A stretch of 64,000 nucleotides of DNA from Aquipseudomonas alcaligenes (GTDB lineage Bacteria > Pseudomonadota > Gammaproteobacteria > Pseudomonadales > Pseudomonadaceae), in assembly GCF_900156545.1 (NCBI RefSeq), contig NZ_FTNW01000005.1, positions 186,001 to 250,000 of the forward strand, in the 5' to 3' direction. This document shows, piece after piece, positions 37,730 to 46,953 of this stretch. The notes under the pieces were generated by a model. It made no database searches. It saw nothing but the letters and a program-made list of their open reading frames with translations, and was not told the origin of the DNA. The position numbers and the translations under genes were made by a program. Every line of letters starts with the position of its first letter. Position 1 is the stretch's first letter.

Positions 37730-38275
37730 TCAGAACTGCGGCGGACCGGGGTAACCGCAATGGGCCCAGGACTGCGGCCGGGCATACCAGGCCATCAGGA
37801 TCAGCTGCAGCAGCGAGGCATGACCCATGCGCAGCAGGTCCAGCGAGCTGTGTTCCCAGCGTTTGAGGAACTGCTGGATATCGGCCTGGGAGGCATTCTC
37901 CCAGCTGCCCCAGACGCCGGTCAGCGGCCCGCGGGTGACCGTCATGGCCAGCACGTCGAACAGCTGCTGGGTCAGCTTGAGCAGCTCCGGCGAGAGGTGC
38001 TGCAGGTTGTTGTCGACGCCCAGCAGGGTGGCGTCCACCGCCGCCTGCAGGGCTTCTGGGCGTACCGCGCCTTCCAGCATCACCGGGATGATCGCGCGCA
38101 GGCTGGGCAGATCACTGGCGCGCAGCACCTGGTAGCCAGTTGCTGGGGTGCTGGCAGAGCAGCCGCTGAGGCTGGCGGTGACGCCGGCGGTGGCCAGGAA
38201 GGCGCCACCGAGCAGGCCGACCTTGAGCAGGCCACGGCGCGACAGCTGCGGCGTGGCGTTGGCGATGTCGTTCAT
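37730..38275 (-). CDS. Tat-exported small subunit of oxidoreductase
   Basis: A 181-residue protein with a twin-arginine signal (LSRRGLLKVGLLGGAFLATA) followed by SGCSAST, a possible lipobox-like site. The mature part is helical and resembles the small subunit-3-like proteins that pair with GMC dehydrogenases. It probably escorts the GMC flavoprotein to the periplasm by hitchhiking, which would explain that enzyme's lack of a signal. It starts 9 bases after the aldehyde dehydrogenase stop. Confidence 0.82.
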   Translation of the reverse strand: MNDIANATPQLSRRGLLKVGLLGGAFLATAGVTASLSGCSASTPATGYQVLRASDLPSLRAIIPVMLEGAVRPEALQAAVDATLLGVDNNLQHLSPELLKLTQQLFDVLAMTVTRGPLTGVWGSWENASQADIQQFLKRWEHSSLDLLRMGHASLLQLILMAWYARPQSWAHCGYPGPPQF

Positions 38276-38284
38276 CGGCAGCCC

Positions 38285-39715
38285 TCAGCGAATAAACAGT
38301 TTCTGGATCAGCTTCTGGATCGACGTGCCGTAGGGGGGGTAGATCAGCCGCGCGGCGTTGAAGCGCTGCTTGATCAGCACGCCCTTGGCCTTGCTGAAGG
38401 TCAGGAAGCCCTCGTGGCCATGGTAGTGGCCCATGCCGGAGGGGCCGACGCCGCCGAACGGCATGTCGTCCTGGGCCACGTGCAGCAGGGTGTCGTTGAG
38501 GCACACGCCGCCGGAGTGGGTCTCGTGCAGCACGCGTTGTTGCTCGCCCCTGTCATAGCCGAAGTAGTAGAGGGCCAGTGGCCGCGGGCGGTCGTTGATG
38601 TAGGCGAAGGCCTCGTCCAGGCGCTGGTAGGGCACGATCGGCAGCAGCGGACCGAAGATTTCTTCCTGCATCAGCTTCATCTCGTCGCTGACGTTGAGCA
38701 CCAGGCTGTGCGCCAGGCGCCGGCCCTGGTCGCCGGGGAACAGCGGCACCAGCTGCGCGCCCTTGGCCTCGGCATCGGCGATGTAGCCCTTGAGACGGCC
38801 GAGCTGGCGCTCGTTGATGATGGCGGTGTAGTCCGGGTTGTTTTCCAGCTTGGGGTAGAAGCGCTGCACGGCGGCACGGTAGGCGGCGACGAAGCCTTCC
38901 AGGCGATCCTGCGGTACCAGGACATAGTCCGGCGCCACGCAGGTCTGTCCGGCGTTCATGGTCTTGCCGAAGGCGATGCGCTCGGCGGCGTCTTCCAGCG
39001 GCACATCGGCGGAAACGATGGCCGGCGACTTGCCGCCCAGCTCCAGGGTCACCGGCACCAGGTTCTCGGCGGCGGCGCGCATCACATGTTTGCCGATGCT
39101 GGTGGCGCCGGTGAACAGCAGGTGATCGAACGGCAGGCGGGAGAAGGCCTGGCCAACCTCGGCCTCGCCCAGCACGACGGCGACCATCTCTTCGGGGAAG
39201 ATGCGCGCCAGCAGCTCCTTGACCAGCTGCGAGGTGGCTGGGGTCGATTCGCTCATCTTGATCATCACCCGGTTGCCGGCGGCCAGGGCGCCGATCAGCG
39301 GGCCGAAGGCCAGGTACAGCGGGTAGTTCCACGGCACGATCACGCCGACCACGCCAAGCGGCTGGTATACCACCTTGGCCGCGGCCGGCTGGAAGGCCAG
39401 GCCGACGCTGCGCCGCGATGGCTTCATCCACTTGCCCAGGCGTTTGCTGGCGTAGTCGATGCCATGCAGGCTGGGCATGATCTCGGCCAGCAGGGTTTCC
39501 TCGGCGGCGCGGTTGCTGAAGTCACGGGAGACCGCCTCGATCAGCGCCTGTTTCTCGCTCAGGATCAGCTCGCGCAGGGCCTTGAGCCAGGCGCGGCGCT
39601 GCTCGGCCGAGGGCATGGGGTTGGCGCGATAGGCGGCGCGCTGGGCGGCCAGCAGCGGCCCGAGGGCCTCTATCTGTTGTTGGTTTTGTTGGAGATAGGC
39701 AACGTCGGCGACCAT
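38285..39715 (-). CDS. Coniferyl-aldehyde dehydrogenase-type NAD(P)+ enzyme
   Basis: A 476-residue aldehyde dehydrogenase of the CalB-like group. The cofactor motif is FTGATSIGKHVMRAA, the general base Glu is in TLELGGKSP, and the nucleophilic Cys is in NAGQTCVAPDY. The C-terminal YPPYGTSIQKLIQKLFI can bind membranes, as in fatty aldehyde dehydrogenases. AGAGG lies 9 bases before the ATG at 39715; the ATG at 39724 directly abuts it, so the later start is chosen. It is first gene of the operon, divergent from a TetR gene across a clear operator. The substrate is an aromatic or long-chain aldehyde. Confidence 0.9.
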   Translation of the reverse strand: MVADVAYLQQNQQQIEALGPLLAAQRAAYRANPMPSAEQRRAWLKALRELILSEKQALIEAVSRDFSNRAAEETLLAEIMPSLHGIDYASKRLGKWMKPSRRSVGLAFQPAAAKVVYQPLGVVGVIVPWNYPLYLAFGPLIGALAAGNRVMIKMSESTPATSQLVKELLARIFPEEMVAVVLGEAEVGQAFSRLPFDHLLFTGATSIGKHVMRAAAENLVPVTLELGGKSPAIVSADVPLEDAAERIAFGKTMNAGQTCVAPDYVLVPQDRLEGFVAAYRAAVQRFYPKLENNPDYTAIINERQLGRLKGYIADAEAKGAQLVPLFPGDQGRRLAHSLVLNVSDEMKLMQEEIFGPLLPIVPYQRLDEAFAYINDRPRPLALYYFGYDRGEQQRVLHETHSGGVCLNDTLLHVAQDDMPFGGVGPSGMGHYHGHEGFLTFSKAKGVLIKQRFNAARLIYPPYGTSIQKLIQKLFIR

Positions 39716-39761
39716 GGCGTGCATCCTCTCGGGGCTGCTGCGGATTTGAGTAGCGATGATT

Positions 39762-39781
39762 TTTAGAGTAAATGCTCTAAA
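39762..39781. promoter_or_regulatory. TetR-type operator palindrome
   Basis: TTTAGAG-TAAATG-CTCTAAA, a perfect 7-bp inverted repeat in the AT-rich centre of the divergent gap between the aldehyde dehydrogenase gene and the TetR gene. It is placed to control both directions. Confidence 0.7.
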
Positions 39782-39877
39782 GTGTCAATCAGAGGTTTGA
39801 CCGGTCGTCAGCGCCGGCGCTTACCTGTACTTTTAGGGCCAACAGACCCTAGCCCATTTCGTGTGTCGAGCCGAACC

Positions 39878-40540
39878 ATGGCCCCGAAGAACAAGACCCG
39901 TGACCGCATCGTCGAAGCCAGCCTGGAGCTGTTCAATGCTCAGGGCGAGCGCAACGTCACTACCAATCACATTGCCGCGCACCTCGGCATGTCGCCCGGC
40001 AACCTGTACTACCACTTCCGCAACAAGCAGGCGATCATCGCCGAGCTGTTCGCCCAGTACGAGGCGCAGGTCGACCAGTTTCTGCGCCGGCCCGAGGGGC
40101 GCGCACTGACGGTGGCCGACAAGACTTTCTACCTCGAGGCGCTGCTCGCGGCGATGTGGTACTACCGCTTTCTGCACCGCGACCTCGAGCACCTGCTGGA
40201 CGCCGACGCGGAGCTGGCGGAACGCTACCGCGCCTTCGCCCGGCGCTGCCTGCAGGCGGCCCAGGGTATCTACCTGGGATTCGTCGAGGCCGGCATCCTG
40301 CGCATGACCCTGGCGCAGATCGAAGCGCTGACGCTGAACAGCTGGATCATCATGACCTCCTGGGTGCGCTTTCTCTGCACCACCCTCAGCCAGGGTGGCG
40401 ACATCAGCCAGGACATGCTGCGCCGGGGCATCTATCAGGTGCTGGCACTGGAGGGCGGCTATCTGGCCGAGGACGCCGGGCCGGCAGTGCAGGCACTCTA
40501 CGAGCGGCTCTATGTGCCGCTGGAGCTGAGCCCGGCTTGA
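39878..40540 (+). CDS. TetR family regulator
   Basis: A 220-residue regulator. The N-terminal helix-turn-helix is [25 protein letters not shown] (read about residues 24-48), followed by a helical ligand domain with several Trp/Tyr residues ([17 protein letters not shown]). It is likely the local repressor of the divergent alcohol/aldehyde oxidation operon through the palindrome at 39762. The ATG at 39878 gives the standard short lead before the DNA-binding domain. The exopolysaccharide cluster follows on the same strand after 67 bases, so read-through is possible. Confidence 0.9.
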   Translation: MAPKNKTRDRIVEASLELFNAQGERNVTTNHIAAHLGMSPGNLYYHFRNKQAIIAELFAQYEAQVDQFLRRPEGRALTVADKTFYLEALLAAMWYYRFLHRDLEHLLDADAELAERYRAFARRCLQAAQGIYLGFVEAGILRMTLAQIEALTLNSWIIMTSWVRFLCTTLSQGGDISQDMLRRGIYQVLALEGGYLAEDAGPAVQALYERLYVPLELSPA

Positions 40541-40607
40541 TGCAAGTCAGCTGAGCGCGGCACGGGGCTGGCCATACTGCGGGGATATCCCTTGCCATGG
40601 CCCCCCG

Positions 40608-41783
40608 ATGACGCCCAACCCTGCCGCGCGCGCTTGCCCCCGCCCCCGAGTACTGCTGGTTTTCGGCACCCGCCCCGAGGCAATCAAGATGGCGCCGCTG
40701 CTGCATGCGCTGCAGGCCGACGGCGGCTTCGAGGTGCGCCTGTGCGTCACCGCCCAGCACCGGCAGATGCTCGACGAGGTGCTGGCACTGTTCGAGCTCA
40801 GCGCCGACCATGACCTCGATGCCATGACCGAGGGCCAGAGCCTGAATGGGCTGTGCGCGCGCCTGCTGGAAGGCCTCGACGGCGTGCTGGCCGCCGAGCA
40901 GCCGGACCTGGTGCTGGTGCATGGCGACACCAGCACCTGCGCCATGGCCAGCCTGGCGGCCTTTCAGCGTGGCATCCCGCTGGCCCACATCGAGGCCGGC
41001 CTGCGCACCGGCAATCTGCAGGCGCCCTGGCCGGAGGAGGCCAACCGCCGGCTCACGACGCTACTCGCCACGCTGCACTTTGCCCCCACCGAGTCGGCGC
41101 GACGCAACCTGTTGGCCGAAGGCGTGGCCGACAGTGCCATCTGCGTTACCGGCAACACCGTGGTTGATGCCCTGCTGTGGGTGTGCCGGCATCTGCAGGC
41201 GCTCGACTGGCGACCGGCTGAAGGCCCCCTGGCGCAGTTGCCCGAGGCTGAGCCGCTGGTACTGATCACCGGGCACCGGCGGGAGAACTTTGGCGCGGGC
41301 TTCGAACAGATTTGCGAGGCCCTGGCCGAGCTGGCGCGGCGCTACCCGCAGGTGCGCTTCGTCTACCCCGTGCACCTCAATCCGCAGGTGCGGGACCCTG
41401 TGTATCGCCTGCTCGGCGGCATCGCCAACCTGCAGTTGCTGCCGCCACAGGACTACCGGCACTTCGTCTGGCTGATGCAGCGTGCCAGCCTGATCCTCAC
41501 CGATTCCGGTGGCGTGCAGGAGGAGGCGCCCTCGCTGCACCGGCCGGTGCTGCTGATGCGTGCCACCACCGAGCGCCCCGAGGCGGTGGCGGCCGGCTGC
41601 GTCAGGCTGGTGGGCACCGACGCTGCGCACATCGTCGCCGAGGTCAGTCGCTTGCTCGATGACCCGTCCGCCGCGCAGGCGATGCGCAGCGCCGGCAACC
41701 CTTACGGTGACGGGCTAGCCTGCAGCCGCATCCTGGTGCGGCTGCGCGAGTACTTCGGTCTCGCACAGGGAGTGCCGGCATGA
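40608..41783 (+). CDS. wecB: UDP-N-acetylglucosamine 2-epimerase (non-hydrolysing)
   Basis: A 391-residue epimerase that interconverts UDP-GlcNAc and UDP-ManNAc in the cytosol. Motifs are [15 protein letters not shown] (N-terminus), [35 protein letters not shown] with catalytic acids, TGHRRENFG, and [13 protein letters not shown] in the C-terminal UDP site. It is the first gene of a tightly overlapping cluster and provides the ManNAc donor that the next gene's synthase would use. It is probably cluster-dedicated rather than part of an O-antigen locus, since no other nucleotide-sugar genes adjoin it. Confidence 0.93.
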   Translation: MTPNPAARACPRPRVLLVFGTRPEAIKMAPLLHALQADGGFEVRLCVTAQHRQMLDEVLALFELSADHDLDAMTEGQSLNGLCARLLEGLDGVLAAEQPDLVLVHGDTSTCAMASLAAFQRGIPLAHIEAGLRTGNLQAPWPEEANRRLTTLLATLHFAPTESARRNLLAEGVADSAICVTGNTVVDALLWVCRHLQALDWRPAEGPLAQLPEAEPLVLITGHRRENFGAGFEQICEALAELARRYPQVRFVYPVHLNPQVRDPVYRLLGGIANLQLLPPQDYRHFVWLMQRASLILTDSGGVQEEAPSLHRPVLLMRATTERPEAVAAGCVRLVGTDAAHIVAEVSRLLDDPSAAQAMRSAGNPYGDGLACSRILVRLREYFGLAQGVPA

Positions 41784-43954
41784 GTTACGAGTGGATCGAT
41801 GCGCTCACCTACTACCTGTACGGCCTGCGCGGGCTGACCTGGGTACTGGCCGTGGTGCTGCTGGTGCTGGGCTTCGACGACCTGTTCATTGACATCCTCT
41901 ACTGGGTGCGCCGCGTGGTGAGGTACTTACGCTTCTACCGCGGCGGTGCGCCCGATCAGGACCAACTGCTGTTGCAGGGTCGCGAACAGCCACTGGCGGT
42001 GATGGTGCCGGCCTGGCAGGAGACCGGGGTGATTGGCGAGATGGCCCGCCTGGCCGCCTCCAGCCTCGACTACGAGAACTATCAGATATTCGTCGGCACC
42101 TACCCCAACGACCCGGCTACTCAGGCCGAGGTGGACGAGGTATGCGCCCGCTACAGCCACATACACAAGGTGATCTGCGCGCGACCCGGGCCGACCAGCA
42201 AGGCCGACTGCCTGAACAATATCATCGAGGCCATTCAGCGCTTCGAGCAGCAGGCCGGGGTGCAGTTCGCCGGTTTTATCCTGCACGACGCTGAGGATGT
42301 GATCGAGCCGCTGGAGCTGCGCCTATTCAACTACCTGCTGCCGCGCAAGGACCTGATCCAGGTGCCGGTCTACCCCTACGCCAAGCGCTGGTGGCAGTTC
42401 ACCGCCGGCCACTACGTCGACGAATTCGCCGAGCTGCACGGCAAGGACATCGTTCTGCGCGAGGCATTGGTCGGCCAGGTGCCCAGCGCCGGCGTCGGCA
42501 CCTGTTTCAGCCGCCAGGCGATCCAGGCGCTGCTGGATGAGGGCGACGGCATCGCCTTCGACGTGCAGAGCCTCACCGAGGACTACGACATCGGTTTCCG
42601 TCTCAAGCAGAAGGGCATGAACGAGGTGTTCGCCCGTTTCAGCGTGCATGACCGTAGGCTCTCGCCATTCCGCGAGGACGGCTTCGGTCGCAGCCGCGCC
42701 ACCAGCCGGGTGATCTGCGTGCGCGAGCACTTTCCCGACACGTTCGAGCACGCGGTCAAGCAGAAGGCCCGCTGGATCACCGGCATCGTCTTTCAGGGCT
42801 CGGCCAGCCTGGGTTGGAGTTCCAGTCCGCTACTCAACTACTTCCTCTGGCGCGACCGCCGAGGGGCGGTGATCAACCTGATCGGCCTGCTCTCGACCCT
42901 GCTGTTCATCCAGTTGCTGGCGGTATGGCTGCTCAACGGCTGGCTGGTCGACAGCTGGCGCTTCGACTCGGTGCTCGGCCACGACCCGCTGCTGCACGCG
43001 CTGCTGACCATCAACGGCGTCCTCCTGCTCAACCGCCTGTTCCAGCGCGGCTATTTCGTCACCCGCTACTACGGGCTGTGGCAGGGCCTGCTGTCCATCC
43101 CGCGAATGGTCTGGAGCAACGTGGTCAACTTCTTCGCCAACCTGCGCGCCATCCGTCTGGTGCTCAAGCTCGGCGATGTGCGCAAGGTGGCCTGGGACAA
43201 GACCAGCCATGAAATGCCGGCGCTGGCCAACACGCCGCGGTGTACGCCGCTGGGGCAGATCCTCGTGGCGCAGGGGGTGATCAGTGACGAACAGCTGGGC
43301 CGGGCGCTTTACCGGGCACCGCGCCGGCTGGGCCGCGAGTTGCTGGTGCGTGGCTGGGTCACCGGCGAGCAACTGGCCGCCGCGCTGGCCGTCCAGGCCG
43401 AGCGGCCCTGGCGTGCGCTCGACCCGCTGCAACTGAGCCCAGGGTTGATCGAACTCTTCCCGGCCCGCCTGGCGCTGCGCTACTCGATGCTGCCGGTGGC
43501 CGAGCTCAACGGTCGCCTGCTGCTGGGCAGCGAGCGCGCGCCCAACCCGGTGGTGCTCGCGGTGATTGCCCGCCAACTGGGGCGCCCGGTTGACTGCTGC
43601 ATCGTGCCGCCCGGGCGGGTGACGCTCGGTCTGCACCACTGGTATCTGCAGCAGCATGGCGCCGTCATGCAGCAGCTGCTGGAGGCCTTGCGCGAGCCGC
43701 AGGTCGACCCGGAGCTGCAGGAACAGGTCTGTCGCCACCTGCTGCTGCTCGGTGACCTGCTGCAGGAGCTGGGCATGCTGCCGCCGGCGCTGCTGGCCCA
43801 GGTGCTGATCGAATTCGAGCCGGAGCACGACAGCCTCGGTCAGACCCTGCTCAAGCGCGGCCTGATCAGTGCCACGCTGCTGCAGCGGGCGCTGGACGAA
43901 CAGCAGGGCGAGCTGCGCCATGCCCTGGCCCTGATCGAGGAGAGGCAGCCATGA
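41780..43954 (+). CDS. nfrB: NfrB-like processive glycosyltransferase with MshEN c-di-GMP motifs
   Basis: A 724-residue inner-membrane GT2 synthase. One helix (about 19-40), a cytosolic GT domain with HDAED (169-173), TEDYD (266-270) and QKARW (328-332) typical of processive synthases, then more helices (about 360-440). The tail holds four MshEN-type half motifs in two pairs: 490-512, 516-539, 656-678 and 685-708 (examples [34 protein letters not shown]). MshEN modules bind c-di-GMP. E. coli NfrB is reported to make an N-acetylmannosamine glycan under c-di-GMP control. Starts overlap at both ends by 4 bases. Confidence 0.9.
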   Translation: MSYEWIDALTYYLYGLRGLTWVLAVVLLVLGFDDLFIDILYWVRRVVRYLRFYRGGAPDQDQLLLQGREQPLAVMVPAWQETGVIGEMARLAASSLDYENYQIFVGTYPNDPATQAEVDEVCARYSHIHKVICARPGPTSKADCLNNIIEAIQRFEQQAGVQFAGFILHDAEDVIEPLELRLFNYLLPRKDLIQVPVYPYAKRWWQFTAGHYVDEFAELHGKDIVLREALVGQVPSAGVGTCFSRQAIQALLDEGDGIAFDVQSLTEDYDIGFRLKQKGMNEVFARFSVHDRRLSPFREDGFGRSRATSRVICVREHFPDTFEHAVKQKARWITGIVFQGSASLGWSSSPLLNYFLWRDRRGAVINLIGLLSTLLFIQLLAVWLLNGWLVDSWRFDSVLGHDPLLHALLTINGVLLLNRLFQRGYFVTRYYGLWQGLLSIPRMVWSNVVNFFANLRAIRLVLKLGDVRKVAWDKTSHEMPALANTPRCTPLGQILVAQGVISDEQLGRALYRAPRRLGRELLVRGWVTGEQLAAALAVQAERPWRALDPLQLSPGLIELFPARLALRYSMLPVAELNGRLLLGSERAPNPVVLAVIARQLGRPVDCCIVPPGRVTLGLHHWYLQQHGAVMQQLLEALREPQVDPELQEQVCRHLLLLGDLLQELGMLPPALLAQVLIEFEPEHDSLGQTLLKRGLISATLLQRALDEQQGELRHALALIEERQP

Positions 43955-46953
43955 ACGGCCCCCGCCACACGCCGCGTGCGCTGCTCAGCCTGCTGCTGCT
44001 GACTCTGCTTGGCGCCAGCTTGAGTGTGCCGAGCCTGGCTGCCGAGCCCAGCGAACTGCAGCGCTTTCGCAGCTATCCCTATATCGAACGTGCCTATCGG
44101 GCGCTCGATCAGCAGCCGGCCGAGGCCGAGAAGCTGGTGCGCCATGTACTCGAACAGATCAGCCCGGAGCATGCCGAAGCGCAGCGGATTCTGCTTCAGG
44201 CTCTGCAACGTCAGGGCCGCTATGCCGAGGCATTGGATATCTGCGCCAAGCTGCCGGCCGAACAGGCCGCTCCGTTGCGCAAGGAGCTGCGCCTGGCCTG
44301 GATCGCCAGCGAACAGGGCGTGCCGGCAACAACCCTGGACGCCTGGCTGAACGAGGCCGAGCCGCTGGAGGCGGCGCACCTGTGGCAGGCCCAGGCCCTG
44401 CGCCTGGAGCGCCGTGACGGCGTGCCGGCCGCGCGGCGCTGGCTGGCCGGCTTGTCGGGCCGCCTGCAGGACGATGCCTGGCGCCAGTGGCAGGCCAGCC
44501 TCGCCGAACGCCAGCAGGACTGGCCGACAGTGCGCGACAGCCTGGCCGGTCAGGCCAGTCTGAATACCGAGGACTGGGCGCGTCTGGGCCAGGCTTATGT
44601 CGAGCTGGGCCAGGCCGTCGAACTGGAACAGCTGCTGCGCCGCGCGCCGTCTCCCGAGGCCGCGGCCGTGCTGCGGGTCAATGCTGCCCGGCGCTGGATC
44701 GGCCAGGGCCGCAGCATACCGGCCTACCAGCAGTTGCTGGCGCTGCAGGCGGCGGATCAGCTGCCCGCCGATCTGCGCCGCAGTCTCCTCGAGCTGGCCC
44801 GCCAGCAGGGCGACAGCGCGCGCGCCGACGCCCTGGCTGCCGAGCTGGGCGAGGATTGCCTGGAACGCAGCGCCTGGCTGATCGAGCGGAACGCCGCGGC
44901 GGCCCGTCGGGTGCTGGCACGCTGCGCGCCGGGCGAGCAACCGCAGCGCTGGCTGGCGCAGGTGCAGCAGCTGCGCGCGCTGGAATTGCTGCCACGCGGC
45001 GATCTGCCGGGCGAGCTGCACGATCCCCTCTATATCGAACTGTCGCGTGGCGCCGGCCGGGGGGCGCAGGCGCTCGACTGGCTGCTCGCCCATCCGACCG
45101 GCGAAGCCCGCCTGGCCCGTGCCGCGACCCTGGCGCAGCAACTGGGCCGGCGCCAGCAGGCGGCCGAACTCTGGCAGCGGCATTACCAGGCCAGTGGTTC
45201 CGGGCGGTCGCTGGAGCAGGCCAGCTACCTCTGGCAGCAATTGGGCCAGCCGCAGCGCGCCCGCGAGCTGCTATTCACGGCCCGGCGTCTGGATGCCGCC
45301 CAGGCGGCTCGCCTGGTGCAGCTGAGCGTCGAGGGCGGCCAACTCAGTGCGCAGCAGGTCCAGGGCCTGCTGCCGCGCCTGGCGCCTGCCGCCCGTGGCG
45401 AGCTGCTGGCGGCGCTCGCCGCGCGCGGGCGCTGCGCCGAGGTATTGGTCTTGAGTACCGGCCAACCGAGTAGTGCTGCCGAGTGGCGCGCCCGTGGCCA
45501 GTGTCACTTGCCGGAGCAGCCCGGCGTGGCGGTCGAGGAACTGCGCCAGGGGCAGGCGCTGGGGGACCGGCCGAGCGCCGAGCTGCTGCCCTTCGCCCTG
45601 GCTGCCGCCGGCGAGCCCGAGGCGGCGCTGGCGCTCTGGCAAGAGACTCCGGCCGCACTGCAGAGCGCGGCGGTACGCCGTGCGGTGGTGGGCGCCGAGG
45701 TGGCTGTCGGGCAGCTGGAGCAGGCCGAACGCCACTGGCAGGCCTTGCCACCGAGCAGTCTCGATGACTGGCGCCAGGGCGGCCACCTGGCCTTGGCACG
45801 CCAGGATTATGCCGAGGCGGTGCAGCGCTGGCAGCGGGTGCTGGCCCTGGGGGGCACGCTTGAGGACTACTACCAGGCCGGCATGGCCGCCGGCAGTGCC
45901 GGTCAGCGCGAGCAGCAGCTGGCCTGGCTGGAGCGTGCTGCACAATGGGCGCCGGAAGACCCGCGCATCCAGGCCGACTTCGGCTACGCCCTGGCCAACA
46001 GCCTTGAGCCTGCGCAGCGTCAGGCCGCCATTCCGGTGCTGGAAAAAGCCGTGCGCCTGCGTCCCGACGATTACCGCCTGAGCGATGCCCTGGCCACCTT
46101 GCAGGGCAGTTTCGGCCAGGTGCCCCAGGCGCTGAACAACTGGAAGCACACGATCGACCTGGAGTCGGCCATCGAGCCGCGCGACGAGAAGCTCGGCAAC
46201 GACCTGTTCCGTGCCCGCCGCGCCCATCAGGTGCACAACGACCGTACCCGTTGGCATTTCGCCAGCACCTTCGCCCCGCGCGGGGTCACCAGCACGGCCG
46301 ACCAGCGCCCGAGCGGGCTCAATGCTCACCAGCTGGATGTCGACCAGCGGCTGTCCGATGACATTGGCCTGCAGGGCGGGCGCTTGTCGGCCATTGGCCG
46401 GGTGTTCAGTTCCGGCGAGCACAGCGACCTGGCCGAAGCGGTCGGTGGCGCCGCCGGGCTGCGCTACACGCCGTGGCGGGACTACAACATCAACGTCAGC
46501 GGCGAAGTGTTCCATGAGGACTTCGCCGAGGGCGATACCGACGTCCTTCTGCGCGCCAGCGCCTCCTTCCTTGACCAGGGCGAGTACCGCAACGATTGGC
46601 GCCCGGCCGAGGGCGACTGGGCGCAGCGCCTGCTCTACCTGGACGCCGCCTGGTGGGTGGATGAGTCGCAGCGCTTCCTGATTGCCCGCTATAGCCGTGG
46701 CCACCTGTGGAAACTGGACACCAGCAGCGCTCAGGCCGCCGGTCCCTACGCCATGCTGCAGGGCAGCGAGCAGGATCAGCAGCAGGACCTGCGCGCCGGT
46801 CTGGGCCTGAGCTGGCAGCTGTGGTTCGACGAGGATCACTACAACGCCTTCCACAACAACCTGACGCTGCGCGTGGAATACCAGTGGAGCCTCGGCGGCA
46901 ACCTGTTCGACCGGCGTGACGGCTGGATGGGCGGCCTGGAGCTGGCGTTCTGA
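43951..46953 (+). CDS. nfrA: NfrA-like outer-membrane glycan export protein
   Basis: A 1000-residue protein: signal peptide (cut near LSVPSLAA, residue 30), a long alpha-helical repeat scaffold of TPR/SEL-like units (about 35-740; for example AEALDICAKLPAEQAAPLRK), and a C-terminal region (about 760-1000) with alternating beta strands ending in Phe (GWMGGLELAF), as in outer-membrane barrels. The junction DLFRARRAHQVHNDRTRWHF is like phage N4 adsorption protein A. It would export the polymer made by NfrB. The TPR part is unusually Gln/Ala/Leu-rich. It is coupled to nfrB by an ATGA overlap. Confidence 0.9.
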   Translation: MNGPRHTPRALLSLLLLTLLGASLSVPSLAAEPSELQRFRSYPYIERAYRALDQQPAEAEKLVRHVLEQISPEHAEAQRILLQALQRQGRYAEALDICAKLPAEQAAPLRKELRLAWIASEQGVPATTLDAWLNEAEPLEAAHLWQAQALRLERRDGVPAARRWLAGLSGRLQDDAWRQWQASLAERQQDWPTVRDSLAGQASLNTEDWARLGQAYVELGQAVELEQLLRRAPSPEAAAVLRVNAARRWIGQGRSIPAYQQLLALQAADQLPADLRRSLLELARQQGDSARADALAAELGEDCLERSAWLIERNAAAARRVLARCAPGEQPQRWLAQVQQLRALELLPRGDLPGELHDPLYIELSRGAGRGAQALDWLLAHPTGEARLARAATLAQQLGRRQQAAELWQRHYQASGSGRSLEQASYLWQQLGQPQRARELLFTARRLDAAQAARLVQLSVEGGQLSAQQVQGLLPRLAPAARGELLAALAARGRCAEVLVLSTGQPSSAAEWRARGQCHLPEQPGVAVEELRQGQALGDRPSAELLPFALAAAGEPEAALALWQETPAALQSAAVRRAVVGAEVAVGQLEQAERHWQALPPSSLDDWRQGGHLALARQDYAEAVQRWQRVLALGGTLEDYYQAGMAAGSAGQREQQLAWLERAAQWAPEDPRIQADFGYALANSLEPAQRQAAIPVLEKAVRLRPDDYRLSDALATLQGSFGQVPQALNNWKHTIDLESAIEPRDEKLGNDLFRARRAHQVHNDRTRWHFASTFAPRGVTSTADQRPSGLNAHQLDVDQRLSDDIGLQGGRLSAIGRVFSSGEHSDLAEAVGGAAGLRYTPWRDYNINVSGEVFHEDFAEGDTDVLLRASASFLDQGEYRNDWRPAEGDWAQRLLYLDAAWWVDESQRFLIARYSRGHLWKLDTSSAQAAGPYAMLQGSEQDQQQDLRAGLGLSWQLWFDEDHYNAFHNNLTLRVEYQWSLGGNLFDRRDGWMGGLELAF

